Positions 35,804-44,690 of a DNA stretch of 64,000 nt are shown piece by piece. The notes beneath the pieces are model-generated. The model was not told the DNA's origin. It saw only the letters and a program-made list of their open reading frames with translations, and did no database searches. Origin of the DNA: CAVWNR01 sp963756525 (lineage in GTDB: Bacteria > Actinomycetota > Actinomycetes > Mycobacteriales > Jatrophihabitantaceae); NCBI GenBank assembly GCA_963756525.1, contig CAVWNR010000001.1:1426001-1490000 (forward strand). Direction: 5' to 3'. Both the position numbers and the translations under genes were made by a program. Numbering within the stretch: the stretch's first letter is position 1; each line of letters begins with the position of its first letter.

Positions 35804-36109
35804 ATGGTCTACGCCTTCATCCAGGACGTCCCAATCGGGGAAGAGCTCTACCGCCGCATCGTCGACAAGATCGGCCCCGAACCGTTCGCCGGCGGCCTGC
35901 TGCATCTGTGCGTTCGCGAACCGGAGGGCAAGCTGCGCTACATCGACGTGTGGGAATCCGAACAAGCCTGCACCCGGGCCTTCGAGGAACGCATCCACCC
36001 CGCCGTCAACGCCGCCTTCGGCGGCCAGCGACCCACCCAGGAGCCCGTCGTCCATCGCCTCGACGTGCTGCACGCCAGCGGCAGCTTGCTCAAGCCGACC
36101 TGGTCATAA
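35804..36109 (+). CDS. Small dimeric alpha/beta-barrel (ABM-like) protein
   Basis: 101 residues, ATG 35804 after AGGAGGCCGG. The fold pattern reads YAFIQDVPIGEELYRRIVDK, GGLLHLCVREPEGKLRYIDVWES and ACTRAFEERIHPAVNAAFGG, as in single-domain ferredoxin-like barrel proteins that act as monooxygenases or stress proteins. It is divergently transcribed from its presumed TetR regulator, with one operator in the shared promoter. Confidence 0.75.
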   Translation: MVYAFIQDVPIGEELYRRIVDKIGPEPFAGGLLHLCVREPEGKLRYIDVWESEQACTRAFEERIHPAVNAAFGGQRPTQEPVVHRLDVLHASGSLLKPTWS

Positions 36110-36247
36110 CGCTGGCCAGCAGCCGGACCCCCCCGCCCAGGCGAGGCGGGAGGCCCCGCCGCGGGTGGGTGTTGCTGCCCCTGAATTGCGGGCACGCCCG
36201 TCCCGGCCGGCCGGCCCACCGGGAAGCCGGTGCGACGGCGCTGCTGC

Positions 36248-36847
36248 TCAGCTCTGTTCGCTGCAGTAGCCGGCGATGAGAGCGGTGAGTGCGCTGCTCC
36301 AGATGGGTTCGGCCTGCGTCGCGGGAAGCAGTTCACGGGTCTCCAGTGCCGCCAAGCCCTCGCACAGCGCGTGGAAGCCGGTGGCCACCTCATCGACGCT
36401 ATGCCGGCCCAGTCCTACCTGGTCCTGCAGGCGCAGCACTCTGGCCTGCAATACGACCCAGGCTCGCGCGGCAGAGGCTCCGATCTGGCGTGCCTGGTCC
36501 GGGGTCGCGCTCAGCTGCAGGACGCCGAGCTGGAACAACGCCGGATGTTCCAGCGTCAGGGCACGAAAGCCGCGCACCCCGGCCGCCACCAGATCCGCAG
36601 CGGCGTCCTCCGTGACCGGCAACGCCTGCACCGTCGCCGCGAGCAGGTCCCAGGTCCGCGCGCCCAGCGCGGCGATCAGTCCCTCCTTCGAGCCGAACAG
36701 GCTGTAGATCGCCCGGGTCGTGGTCTGGACCTGATCGGCGATCCCGCGCACCGACACAGCCGCCAGACCCTGCGTGGCCGCGACCTGCTCGGCGGCCTCC
36801 AGCAGCGCGGCGGCGGTCCGCGCGTCGTGGTGTTTGGGTCGGCCCAT
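36248..36847 (-). CDS. TetR-family regulator
   Basis: 199 residues from ATG 36847. HTH: ALLEAAEQVAATQGLAAVSV then RGIADQVQTTTRAIYSLFGSKEGL. A TetR_C-like ligand domain follows (ALTLEHPALFQLGVLQ, GFHALCEGLAALETRELLP). The double palindrome 36862-36887 sits just upstream over a rightward promoter; the gene this promoter once served appears lost. Confidence 0.88.
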   Translation of the reverse strand: MGRPKHHDARTAAALLEAAEQVAATQGLAAVSVRGIADQVQTTTRAIYSLFGSKEGLIAALGARTWDLLAATVQALPVTEDAAADLVAAGVRGFRALTLEHPALFQLGVLQLSATPDQARQIGASAARAWVVLQARVLRLQDQVGLGRHSVDEVATGFHALCEGLAALETRELLPATQAEPIWSSALTALIAGYCSEQS

Positions 36848-36848
36848 C

Positions 36849-36887
36849 TTGACAGCATATCGTAACGCTGTTACGTTACGTCGTAAC
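36849..36887 (+). promoter_or_regulatory. Rightward promoter overlapped by a double TetR operator
   Basis: TTGACA (36849-36854), 17 bases, TACGTT (36872-36877). Two palindromes overlap it: GTAAC-GCT-GTTAC (36862-36874) and GTTAC-GTC-GTAAC (36875-36887), with mirror-image half-sites. This is a clear repressor-controlled promoter for the divergent TetR. Confidence 0.6.
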
Positions 36888-37326
36888 GAAACTGAGGACA
36901 GCATGACAGACAACAGGGAACGCCGTGACCGTGCGCGCAGGGCGGTCGGCATCCGCACCGCCCGCGACCTAACGCACCGAGCCTAACGCTGACCGCAGCG
37001 GAGACCGTGATGACGTTGCACCACTCATCCGCGCGCGGCGCTTCGGCGTTGGTCACAGCAGGCTGGCCGCTGTGCCGGCGTGGGTGGGTGAGCCGCTACT
37101 GCACGCGGCGAGTCGTGAACGTGGACACGCTGGTGAATGCGCCCGGCGCGCCGGCCCTTCTCGCGCCGCCGGACCTGACCGTGATCAGCATCCATCCGCC
37201 CGGTCCGTGCCGTGCCCGGGCCAGCGGCTACACAGTCACGTTCACGCCGATCCTCATGCCGAGCCCCCCGCCTCGCTGCCACACGCTGCGTGAGATGAGC
37301 CGATGACGCACCCGCGAGGAGTCGAC
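36888..37326 (+). other. Decayed coding region downstream of the TetR-controlled promoter
   Basis: A 27-codon frame starts at ATG 36903 (MTDNRERRDRARR) and stops at 36986. Further right, pieces in different frames look protein-like (AARFGVGHSRLAAVPAWVGEPLL near 37030-37110; VNAPGAPALLAPPDLTVIS near 37135-37195), so an enzyme gene may have stood here. I cannot name it. Confidence 0.35.
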
Positions 37327-38259
37327 ATGCCCGAATCGCACCGAAACGAGTTCGCTAGCCGCAGCGCTGAGACGCCGGCGGCCACCGCGACCGAACCGGT
37401 CTCCAGCATCATCGCCAGCGGTGACCGCGCGGCCTGGTCCAGCGCCGCACTGGTCATTGCGCTGACCGATCGGGGTGCCGGCGAGCTGCACCGCGGCGCC
37501 GTCGAGGTGCTGCGCGCCCTGGGCCTCGACGTCGAGACAGGCCTGCCTCGACTCGATCCTCGCGGCGCCGCCGCCCAAGCGGCCGCGCCGTTGCTGCAGA
37601 CCGCCGCCCTACTCAGTCACGACGCTCCAGTGTGGGCCGCCCAGAGCGACGACGCGCTGCTCGCACAGGGACGCGCCAGCGCGCAAGGCGCCGCAGCGTT
37701 CGCTAGATTCGGGCTGCCGATGCTCCCCGGACTTGCCGAAGCCCTGGGCCGCCCAGGCGCGCGGATGCTCGACGTCGGCACAGGCGTGGCAGCGCTAGCA
37801 GTCGCCTACGCCGAACTGTTTCCCGCGCTGACCGTCGTAGGACTTGATGTGCTTGCCCGTGTGCTCGCCCTTGCCGCCGACACCGTCGCCGCGAGCAGCG
37901 TCGCGGACCGCGTGATCTTGCGCAAGCAAGACGTGCGCACCCTCGACGAGCACGCCACTTACGCGCTGGCCTGGATACCCGCCCCATTCGTGCCCGAAAC
38001 GGCGCTTCGCGAAGGCATCCCTCGTGTTGCCTGCGCCCTGCAGCCAGGCGGCTGGGTCATGACCGGCCACGGAAAGTTCGCGACCGACGCCATCGACAAC
38101 GCGCTGAGCCGGTTCAAAACAATCGCCTACGGCGGCACCGCCCTCAACGACGCACAAATCCAGACACTGCTGCGCGAGGCCGGGCTGATCGACGTCGCGA
38201 CCATTCCCACACCCCCCGGCGCCCCAGCCATCACCGTCGGCCGCAAAACACCGAACTGA
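37327..38259 (+). CDS. Class I SAM-dependent methyltransferase
   Basis: 310 residues from ATG 37327, with GAGGAG five bases upstream. An N-terminal helical domain (LHRGAVEVLRALGLDVETGL) precedes the Rossmann core: motif I MLDVGTGVAALAVAYAELFP, acidic strand TVVGLDVLARVLALA, VILRKQDVRTL, AWIPAPFVPETALREGIPRV, LQPGGWVMTGHGKF. It would methylate a small molecule from S-adenosylmethionine; the substrate is unknown. An in-frame ATG at 37303 lacks a comparable ribosome site. Confidence 0.85.
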   Translation: MPESHRNEFASRSAETPAATATEPVSSIIASGDRAAWSSAALVIALTDRGAGELHRGAVEVLRALGLDVETGLPRLDPRGAAAQAAAPLLQTAALLSHDAPVWAAQSDDALLAQGRASAQGAAAFARFGLPMLPGLAEALGRPGARMLDVGTGVAALAVAYAELFPALTVVGLDVLARVLALAADTVAASSVADRVILRKQDVRTLDEHATYALAWIPAPFVPETALREGIPRVACALQPGGWVMTGHGKFATDAIDNALSRFKTIAYGGTALNDAQIQTLLREAGLIDVATIPTPPGAPAITVGRKTPN

Positions 38260-38396
38260 CCCATGGCCTGTTACTGACCAGGGGACCGACGAGCGCACAA
38301 GCGATCAAGATGCTTGATCCACTCCCGGGAGCATCGCCGGTGCCCGAACCCGTCCCGCAGAATGTTGGTTCACCATGACCCGTCGGGAGGATCCCG

Positions 38397-38734
38397 ATGC
38401 CCGACTCTGACACCCGGTACTGGGTGTTCAAAACTGGTCCCGCCGCGGCCGCCGACATTTCCGGCCGACATGATCGACGCCGAGAGGGCGGTGACGGCCG
38501 AGCACGTCGCCGACTGGACCGAGCTTCGCGATCGCGGCACGGCCATGGCCTTCGGCCCGGCTGGTGACCCGGCCGGGGTGTGGGGTCTCGCAGTGGTAGA
38601 GGCCGGCCCAGGCGTCGACGTCGAACAGATTCGGGCTCACGACCCGGTCGGTCCGCCGCCATCACCTCGGCGGTGTCGAGATCTATCCCATGCTCGCGGA
38701 CGTGGTTCGCCCTCGATCCGGCGCCACGTCCTGA
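38397..38734 (+). pseudogene. YciI-like protein, two frameshifts
   Basis: ATG 38397 opens PDSDTRYWVFKTGPAAA. The sequence continues one frame over as FPADMIDAERAVTAEHVADW, GTAMAFGPAGDPAGVWGLAV and QIRAHDP, then in a third frame as VEIYPMLADVVRPRSGATS and a stop at 38732-38734. Together these rebuild a complete YCII-domain protein of about 112 residues. It is the second broken YCII gene in this window (compare 25175-25556). Confidence 0.65.
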
Positions 38735-38904
38735 CCGGCATGCTTCGGCGACTGGGCTAGTGCGCGGCATCGGTCGACGACGCAGGCCAATGCGCGCACG
38801 TCGCTATCGCAATCGGCGATCTTTCACCGGACGCGTGCTCAACACGGCATAGAAAGACGCTTCGCGCCGACAGAGGCATGGTCGGAATCGCTGATGAAAG
38901 CCGG

Positions 38905-39441
38905 TCAAGTCGAAGAGGTCTGCTCCGACCGCAAGATCCCCATGCGCACGATGTCCTCGTACGCACCTCGGACCCACGCGTGCTGGCGCTGCCGTCCCTC
39001 GATCACGAAGCCCGCCTTCTCGTACGCGCGGATCGCGGCGACGTTCGATGAGATCGCCTGTAGGTGAATCCGGCGGAGGTTATGACGCAGGAATCCGAAC
39101 TCGACGAGTTGGATGATCGCAGCCGTCCCGATGCCGCGGCCTCGGGCGGTCGATACCAAATTGATCCCGGCCTCGGCGTGGCGGGCGAGGAAGTCGAAGT
39201 CGAACAGCGAGGCGCCGCCAACAGCCGTGCCATCGACGTCGATCACAAGAGACACGGGGTCTCCGGGGGCGTCGCTGTCGGCGGTGCGGGCGAGCCGAGC
39301 GTCGAAGCGATCCCTCGTTAACGGGCGCGGCGCCTGCGCGCCCCGCTCTTCCCAGGTGTCTAGGTCAGCGGCGATCTCGAACAGGAGATCACGGTCGTCG
39401 TCGATGCGCGGTCGCAGCGACACGGAAGGCATCTCGGGCAC
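38905..39441 (-). CDS. RimJ/RimL-type GNAT acetyltransferase
   Basis: 178 residues. SVSLRPRIDDDRDLLFEIAAD, VSLVIDVDGTAVGGASLFDF, GINLVSTARGRGIGTAAIIQL (acetyl-CoA loop RGRGIGTA), LRRIHLQAISSNVAAIRAYE and GFVIEGRQRQHAWVRGAYED all fit the acetyltransferase_3 group, which modifies ribosomal proteins, peptides or antibiotics. Start GTG 39441; ATG 39432 is also in frame. Confidence 0.88.
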   Translation of the reverse strand: MPEMPSVSLRPRIDDDRDLLFEIAADLDTWEERGAQAPRPLTRDRFDARLARTADSDAPGDPVSLVIDVDGTAVGGASLFDFDFLARHAEAGINLVSTARGRGIGTAAIIQLVEFGFLRHNLRRIHLQAISSNVAAIRAYEKAGFVIEGRQRQHAWVRGAYEDIVRMGILRSEQTSST

Positions 39442-39676
39442 AGCGAGGACACTACTTCGGCCTCAGCAATTAGCACGCCAGGCCCGACCGTCGCCCCGCT
39501 CGCCGATCGTCGCGCGGGACGCGCTGCGGGATCGTCGCGCCGTGCGCGGGATTGCTGCTTTGAGGCTCTGCCGGTGGAACGGTCGGGCGCGTGTCTTGTG
39601 TCGTCATGCCGGGGTGAGCCGTTTCCGCCGGTGGTGGCTTGAGCGGTGTGTGGGTGGGATAGGAGCAGCCCGATTG

Positions 39677-40129
39677 TTAGGAGCAGTCCTCAGAGCAGGA
39701 ATCAGGGTCCCAGAGGACGGCGTGCCAGCGCAGCGCACTTGGGTCGGCATGTGCGCCGCGCCGCAGGAGGCCGGACACGACGGCCACGCCGACCGCGGTG
39801 AGGACACTGCCGAGGACGATCGCAGCCACCCACGCCAGGACGCGCAGCAGACGTCGCGGCCTGTCCGCGCTGTGTGAGCGCAGGACGGCGAGTACGCCGA
39901 GCGCGCTGACAGCCAGTTTGACCGCGACGGTGAGCCACGCGGCCGCCACCAACGCGCCACCACGGCGGCTGTGCGGCGCGACCGCGCTCCCGACAGTGCT
40001 CAGCAGCGCGGTGCCGCCAGCAGGCCAGTACGCGCTGATCCCCGCGTACAGCACGCCGAGGACCGTTGCGGAATACCCAGCGGCCGCGGCCGAGTGCATC
40101 CTCCGCCAGCCCGCCGCAGATTGGATCAC
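39677..40129 (-). CDS. DUF3995 membrane protein
   Basis: 150 residues with four membrane segments (AAAAGYSATVLGVLYAGISA; ALVAAAWLTVAVKLAVSALGV; LLRVLAWVAAIVLGSVLTAVG; VAVVSGLL) and the family's WPAGGTALL-type loop after segment one. Its GTG start overlaps the stop of the TetR gene upstream (40126-40129), so both are transcribed together. Function unknown. Confidence 0.75.
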   Translation of the reverse strand: MIQSAAGWRRMHSAAAAGYSATVLGVLYAGISAYWPAGGTALLSTVGSAVAPHSRRGGALVAAAWLTVAVKLAVSALGVLAVLRSHSADRPRRLLRVLAWVAAIVLGSVLTAVGVAVVSGLLRRGAHADPSALRWHAVLWDPDSCSEDCS

Positions 40130-40788
40130 TGTGTCACCGGGGGCCGGCCGGTTGGTGATGCCGTGACGTCGCGGGCCGGGCGAGTCCGTCGGCGCCGTGG
40201 TCGTGTCACCCAGCCGGCGAGCACGGTGCCGACTATGAACTGCGCGTAGGCCGCGTCGAGTGGCCCGTTGCGCAGGAGCAGGCGATGGTAGACGGCGCCG
40301 AAGATCACGTCCGCGAGGTCGTCGAGGTTCAGAGTGACCGGAAGCTGATCTTCATCGACCGCGAGCTGGAGGCGCTGGAGGGCGTCTGCTCGCCGCGGCC
40401 GCAGGTATCGCTCGAGCAGGTCGGCGCGCAGCGCCGGGTCGTGCTGGGCTTCGCCGATCAGCGCGCCGAGGTGGGGTCCGAAGCTCTCATCGGCGTAGAG
40501 CTCGACAACCTGGGCGATGCGGGCTCGCATGTCGGCCAGCACGTCGCCGGTGTCTGCGGTGGGCACTCGGGCGGCGACCCCTTCGAGGGCGTCGAGCACG
40601 ACGGCCGCCTTCGAGGGCCACCACCGGTAGATGGTCTGCTTGCCGACGCCGGCCCGGGCGGCGATCGCCTCCACGCTGACCTTGGCGTATCCATTCGCCC
40701 GGCACAGCGACAGTGCGGCGTCCAGTATGGCAACGCGCGAGCGCTCGCTTCGCCGGGAGGCGAGCGGCTTCGTGGTCGACCCGGACAC
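40126..40788 (-). CDS. TetR-family regulator
   Basis: 220 residues. HTH: RVAILDAALSLCRANGYAKV then AIAARAGVGKQTIYRWWPSKAAVV. This WWPSK variety with a TetR_C_16/AcrR-like C-terminal domain (DDLADVIFGAVYHRLLLRNG) is common next to small redox genes. It is divergent from the flavin/F420-dependent gene at 40893. Two identical operator half-site arrangements lie between them. Confidence 0.9.
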   Translation of the reverse strand: MSGSTTKPLASRRSERSRVAILDAALSLCRANGYAKVSVEAIAARAGVGKQTIYRWWPSKAAVVLDALEGVAARVPTADTGDVLADMRARIAQVVELYADESFGPHLGALIGEAQHDPALRADLLERYLRPRRADALQRLQLAVDEDQLPVTLNLDDLADVIFGAVYHRLLLRNGPLDAAYAQFIVGTVLAGWVTRPRRRRTRPARDVTASPTGRPPVTQ

Positions 40789-40803
40789 TTGATGACGCTA
40801 GCA

Positions 40804-40872
40804 CGAGACGAGACGGTACGTCTTGTCAGCACCTACGTACGCAGTTACGTTTAGACGAGGCGTCTCGTCTCG
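40804..40872 (+). promoter_or_regulatory. Promoter framed by twin TetR operators AGACG-N3-CGTCT
   Basis: AGACG-GTA-CGTCT (40811-40823) and AGACG-AGG-CGTCT (40853-40865) are centred 42 bases apart. The rightward promoter TTGTCA (40823-40828), 17 bases, TACGTT (40846-40851) lies exactly between them. A larger inverted repeat, CGAGACGAGACG (40804-40815) with CGTCTCGTCTCG (40861-40872), encloses the region. Confidence 0.65.
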
Positions 40873-40892
40873 ATCCGTTGAAGGCAGCGTCG

Positions 40893-41276
40893 GTGTGCGG
40901 GCCAGTACGAGAGCTGTGTCAGGGAGCGAACCAGGCGCATGTGGCGACGGTGTTGCCCGGCGGCGGACCGCACTCGGTGCCGGTCTGGATCGGCGGCGAG
41001 GGTGAGCGGGTGGTCTTCTTCAACGGGCCGGGTTCGCGTGAGGCGCGCACCATCGGCGGTGATCCGCGGGTGGCGATCTCGACCACCGACCGGGACCAGC
41101 CCTTCCACATGGCGATGATCCGCGGCCGCGTCGTCGACCGGCTTGACGGTGAGGACGGCTGGCAAATTATCGACCGAGTCTCGACCGCTTATACCGGCGG
41201 GCCCTACCCGCGCGGCGAGCAGCGGATTGTGTTCCTGGTCGCGCCCGAGCAATTGACGACGACGGCGTACGGATGA
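40893..41276 (+). CDS. Pyridoxamine-phosphate-oxidase-like, probably F420/FMN-dependent protein
   Basis: 127 residues from GTG 40893. Split-barrel pattern: VRELCQGANQAHVATVLPGG, PHSVPVWIGGEGERVVFFNG, REARTIGGDPRVAISTTDRDQP, FHMAMIRGRVVDRL, YTGGPYPRGEQRIVFLVAPE. It matches the PPOX-class F420-dependent subgroup common in actinobacteria. It would reduce or bind a small molecule with a flavin-type cofactor. Controlled by the twin-operator promoter; its stop overlaps the methyltransferase remnant (ATGA, 41273-41276). Confidence 0.82.
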   Translation: MCGPVRELCQGANQAHVATVLPGGGPHSVPVWIGGEGERVVFFNGPGSREARTIGGDPRVAISTTDRDQPFHMAMIRGRVVDRLDGEDGWQIIDRVSTAYTGGPYPRGEQRIVFLVAPEQLTTTAYG

Positions 41277-42041
41277 GCGAGACAGCCGGCGAGCCGAACC
41301 CTAGCCACGGATTTCGAGTCCGGACCGACGACCTCGAAGCTCAGCTGGCAGCCGCAGCGCTCGCGGCCGGGGATGCGACAGGCTGGTTTGATCAGCTCTA
41401 CGCGGCAGGCGAACGGGGCCGGATCGCCGTCCCGTGGTCCAGGACAGAGGCGCACCCGCTGCTGCTCGACTGGGCAGGTGCGCGCGACCTGCACGGTCAC
41501 GGCCAGAAAGCGGTCGTGGTTGGCTGCGGGGTTGGGCGCCGACGCCGAATACTCTGCTCGCTCGGGTTCACGACAACAGCCTTCGACATCTCACCGGCCG
41601 CCATCCGCCTCGCCCGCCGTCGACATCCGCACTCGCAAGTCCACTACACGACAGCCAACCTGCTCGAGCCTTCCCCGGAGTGGTAGCGGGCGTTCGATCT
41701 GGTAGTCGGAGTGGTAGCGGGCGTTCGATCTGGTAGTCGAAATCATCACCGTGCAAGCCCTACCTGAGCCGTCCCGCCACGACGCCATCGTCAACGTCGG
41801 CCGCCTCGTCACTGTGGGCGGCACCCTGCTGGCGATCGAGGAGACCCCTCCTGTCAACGGCGCAACCAGGCAGCCGCCGCCCTGGCCGCTGCGACATGAC
41901 GAAGTCCAGTCCTTCGCCACCGACACGCTGGACACGGTCGCGATCAACGTGCTCCCCCTCGCCAGCGAGCCGAACCAGCAGCGATGGGTAGCCCACTTTC
42001 GCCGGCCCGCGTCCGAGCCATCGAATGCGGGCTCGCGATGA
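41273..42041 (+). pseudogene. Class I SAM methyltransferase, broken by indels and a tandem duplication
   Basis: Starts with ATG 41273 in the overlap with the PPOX gene. Reads DDLEAQLAAAALAAGDATGW, then KAVVVGCGVG. A shifted stretch follows (the correct LGADAEYSARSG is in another frame), then returns with LGFTTTAFDISPAAIRLARRR. A 31-base tandem duplication at 41678-41739 brings an in-frame TAG. Past it the protein continues as VQALPEPSRHDAIVNVGRLV and PPPWPLRHDEVQSFATDTLD. A complete enzyme of about 220 residues can be rebuilt on paper. Confidence 0.75.
41678..41739 (+). repeat. 31-bp perfect tandem duplication
   Basis: Two copies of a 31-base unit beginning GAGTGGTAGCGGGCGTTCGA (41678-41708 and 41709-41739). 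It lies inside the methyltransferase remnant. Because 31 is not a multiple of three it also shifts the frame. Confidence 0.9.
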
Positions 42042-42194
42042 CGAGGCCGCAAACCCGCACGGCTAACGATCCCCACAGCCGTCCGTCGGCGGGACGGTCG
42101 AGGTTCACCGTTTCGACGACATCGCGAGTCGACGTACCGGGCAAGGCTCGCGATCACTCATCGCGAAAGATGAGTCGGACACCGCACACAAAGG

Positions 42195-42699
42195 ATGCGG
42201 CAGCGCAGGTCGTCGGATCTGCAGCCGTTGAGCGTGCTGCTGCGCCGGGTGCACGAGGCCGATGGCTATCCCACCGTGTGGCCGGGCGACGTCGACGCCT
42301 GGCTGATCAGCAGGCGGGGGTACGGAGCGTGGGTCGCCGAGGGGAGTTCGACGACGAGGTTGTGGGGAACGTCGGCATTGCTCGCCCAGGTTCGCCGGCC
42401 GCCACAGTGGCTGGGGTGCGCGCCACCGGGTGGGCGGTCGAGCAGCTGGCGGAGGTGACCCGGCTTTTCACCGCACCGGAGGTCCGCGGCGCAGGGGTCG
42501 GACGGTGCCTGCTGCAGCGAGCCGTTGAGGCCGCGCACGCGCGTGGCCGGTCCTGGACGTTCGTCATGACGGTCGCCCAGGAGCATCCCGGCTCTACCAG
42601 GCGTGCGTATGGCGCATCGTCGGCAGCGCTCCCCGCCGGCTCACCCCGGCGGTCGAGCGGATCTTCGACTGCTGGACCGGGCCCGCACCGTCCACCTGA
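42195..42699 (+). pseudogene. GNAT acetyltransferase, frameshifted
   Basis: Three frames together give one GNAT: QPLSVLLRRVHEADGYPTVW and AWLISRRGYGAWVA from ATG 42195; then EFDDEVVGNVGIARPG, VTRLFTAPEVRGAGVGRCLL (acetyl-CoA loop RGAGVG) and AVEAAHARGRSWTFVMTVAQ; then RLYQACVWRIVGSAPRRLTP and a stop at 42697-42699. Shifts lie near 42340 and 42595. Confidence 0.65.
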
Positions 42700-42917
42700 A
42701 CCGCATGCGGATCACCGATCGGCACGCCCGAGCGACCGTCTGAGGCTGAGCAGAAGCGCACCGAAGCGTTGTGCGCGGGATCCGATCTGCCCCGGTGGCT
42801 GGGTGGTGGGAGGGTGTCCGCCCACGGGTTCGCCGATGAGTCTTTGTGTTGCGCACGGTCTATGTAGCAAGGCTGGTCCGCGTGGCCCGGCGCGGTGCAG
42901 ATGCAGGAGAGAGGTCG

Positions 42918-43442
42918 GTGGACGGGGTGAATGACGCACCCGTGGGCGGCAGCATCCTGGGCAGCCTGCACTCGGTCGACGGCACAGCACTCGTGAGATT
43001 GGAGAACCGCTTCGACGCCACGATCGACGAGCTGTGGTCAGCGTTAACCGATCCGCTGCGTCTAGTCCGGTGGCTCGGCGACGTCGAGGGTGACCTGCGC
43101 CCGGGTGGTGAGTTTCGCGCCCGCTACTTCGCAAGCGGATGGGAAGGCACAGTGCGCGTCGACGCCTGCCAACCGCCCCGGCGGCTGCTTCTGCACACCA
43201 AGTCGGCCGAGGAACCCGACGCCGTCATTGAGGCTCGCCTGACCGACGACGGCGAACAGACCATCCTGACCGTCGAGGATCGCGGTCTGCCGCTCGAACA
43301 CATCGCAGCCTACGGAGCTGGCGACCAGATCCACCTCGAAGATCTCGCCGCCTACCTCGCCGGCGGTGAACGCCGCGACGCGCGGGCGCGATTCGCAGTC
43401 CTGCACCCGGCCTACCAACGCCTAGCAGCCGAACTCACCTGA
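42918..43442 (+). CDS. SRPBCC (AHSA1-like) domain protein
   Basis: 174 residues from GTG 42918, with GGAGAGAGG upstream; GTG 42927 is also possible. Core: ALVRLENRFDATIDELWSAL, DPLRLVRWLGDVEGDLRPGG, FRARYFASGWEGTVRVDACQ, PPRRLLLHTKS, EARLTDDGEQTILTVEDRGL, a standard START/AHA1-like lipid- or co-chaperone-type fold, then a helical tail. Binding partner unknown. Confidence 0.82.
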   Translation: MDGVNDAPVGGSILGSLHSVDGTALVRLENRFDATIDELWSALTDPLRLVRWLGDVEGDLRPGGEFRARYFASGWEGTVRVDACQPPRRLLLHTKSAEEPDAVIEARLTDDGEQTILTVEDRGLPLEHIAAYGAGDQIHLEDLAAYLAGGERRDARARFAVLHPAYQRLAAELT

Positions 43443-43553
43443 ACGACTTGCCGAACGGGTGTCCTGAACAGCGCGACGACGTCCGGCGTCCGCACGAGCC
43501 ACCCTCGGCAGGCGCTCGGAGATTCCGCTGGCGGATCGTCCACGGGACGACGT

Positions 43554-43621
43554 GATCTTGACGAACGGCATCATGGGCGACGTTTCGATCAACGGGCGGC
43601 AGATTGTCGTTCGTCAAGATC
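43554..43621. repeat. 13-bp inverted repeat between convergent genes
   Basis: GATCTTGACGAAC (43554-43566) and GTTCGTCAAGATC (43609-43621), separated by 42 bases. Located between the convergent SRPBCC and GNAT genes. There is no T-run, so a bidirectional terminator is only one option; an element remnant is another. Confidence 0.5.
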
Positions 43622-43778
43622 ACCAAGGCCTCCGCCGGCGCCGCGTCGGTGCCGAGGCCGACGGTATCGCTCGCGTCGACGACCGGCCAGCGCTTCGCCG
43701 GAAGCGGATCCGGCTACGGTCACAACGTTCCGAGGGGCGGAGAAGCGGCACCATGACGTCGTGTGCGACCTGCTTGGC

Positions 43779-44251
43779 CTACCGGAACTCCTGCTCGTAG
43801 TACAGCATCCACTCGCCGGTACCCGGCGTCGCTTCCTTGGTGAAGCCGTGACGTTCATGGAAGCGCCGCGCGTCGACGTCACCCTCGTCGACACCGATCT
43901 CGAAGAACTCGACGCCGCGCGACCGCGCCTCCGCGATCGACCGCTGGAGCAGCGCGCTGCCGATGCCCTCGCCGCGCCGCTCGGGTACGACGTACAGCTC
44001 CTCGAGAATGACGGCCAGGCCGTCGACGAAGCACGTCGGGCGCAGGGCGAGGACGGCCAGCCCGAGCGGAGCGTCCCGCGGGGCGGCAGCAGGACCAAGA
44101 AACCCGTTCCAACCTCAAGGAGCCTGGCGAACCGGTCAGCGAACGCGGCCACGCCCGGCGACGGCGTTTGGAACTCCTCGTTGAAACTGTGCAGCAGCTC
44201 CCCGGCGATCTGGGCGTCGGCCCACGTCGCGGCGACGCGGATGTCGCTCAT
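43779..44251 (-). pseudogene. GNAT acetyltransferase, one frameshift
   Basis: ATG 44251: IRVAATWADAQIAGELLHSF, NEEFQTPSPGVAAFADRFAR, VGTGFLVLL. It then shifts near 44090-44105 to LGLAVLALRPTCFVDGLAVI, LEELYVVPERRGEGIGSALL, FFEIGVDEGDVDARRFHERH and WMLYYEQEFR. Motif order and loop are the same as the intact GNAT at 15924, so the two are relatives. The length of 473 bases is one short of a full frame. Confidence 0.75.
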
Positions 44252-44690
44252 CACGCCGCTGACACTTCCACTCCTGGCTGACTTGATGAGCCGCGGGCCG
44301 ATCCCGCTGCGGAGCACCGGCGTGCGAGGGGCACGGGTCGGTGGATTCTGAGCTGGTGTCTCGAGGCTGGTACCCCGCGCCCGCCCGGAGTGCTTCGCCT
44401 GTCCTCCGGGCGCCTTGTGCACCCGCGCAAGCGACTTCAACCCGCTCAGTGGCTGCACGGCGCCAGGCGTCATCGAATGCGTCGCGGGCGTCGCCGCGGT
44501 TCGTCGGCAACCCAAAGTCCGGCCAGCGAACCCACCGGGCAGCCCATTGGTTGCGGCCGGACCGGCACCGCGTTGGCCTTGGTTCTGCCGGATGAAGGCG
44601 ACGGCTTTACGGGCTGGTACGCCGTCGAGGATGGCGATGCGGGGCGTCGGCGGTGGGTGATCGGCGAGTAGCTAGTGCTCCGTCTCGGTT
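44252..44690. other. Intergenic region with a possible gene-end remnant
   Basis: No intact gene. A rightward frame ending at 44671 (ALALVLPDEGDGFTGWYAVE then RRRWVIGE) looks protein-like and may be the tail of a lost gene; unnamed. Confidence 0.3.

Noticed and set aside
34094..36109. 671-codon open frame on the plus strand
   Set aside because: Only its last 101 codons (from 35804) are real; the rest is a shadow of the NmrA and TetR genes.
43554..43621. Rho-independent terminator
   Set aside because: The stem is separated by 42 bases and has no T-run, so only an inverted repeat is reported.
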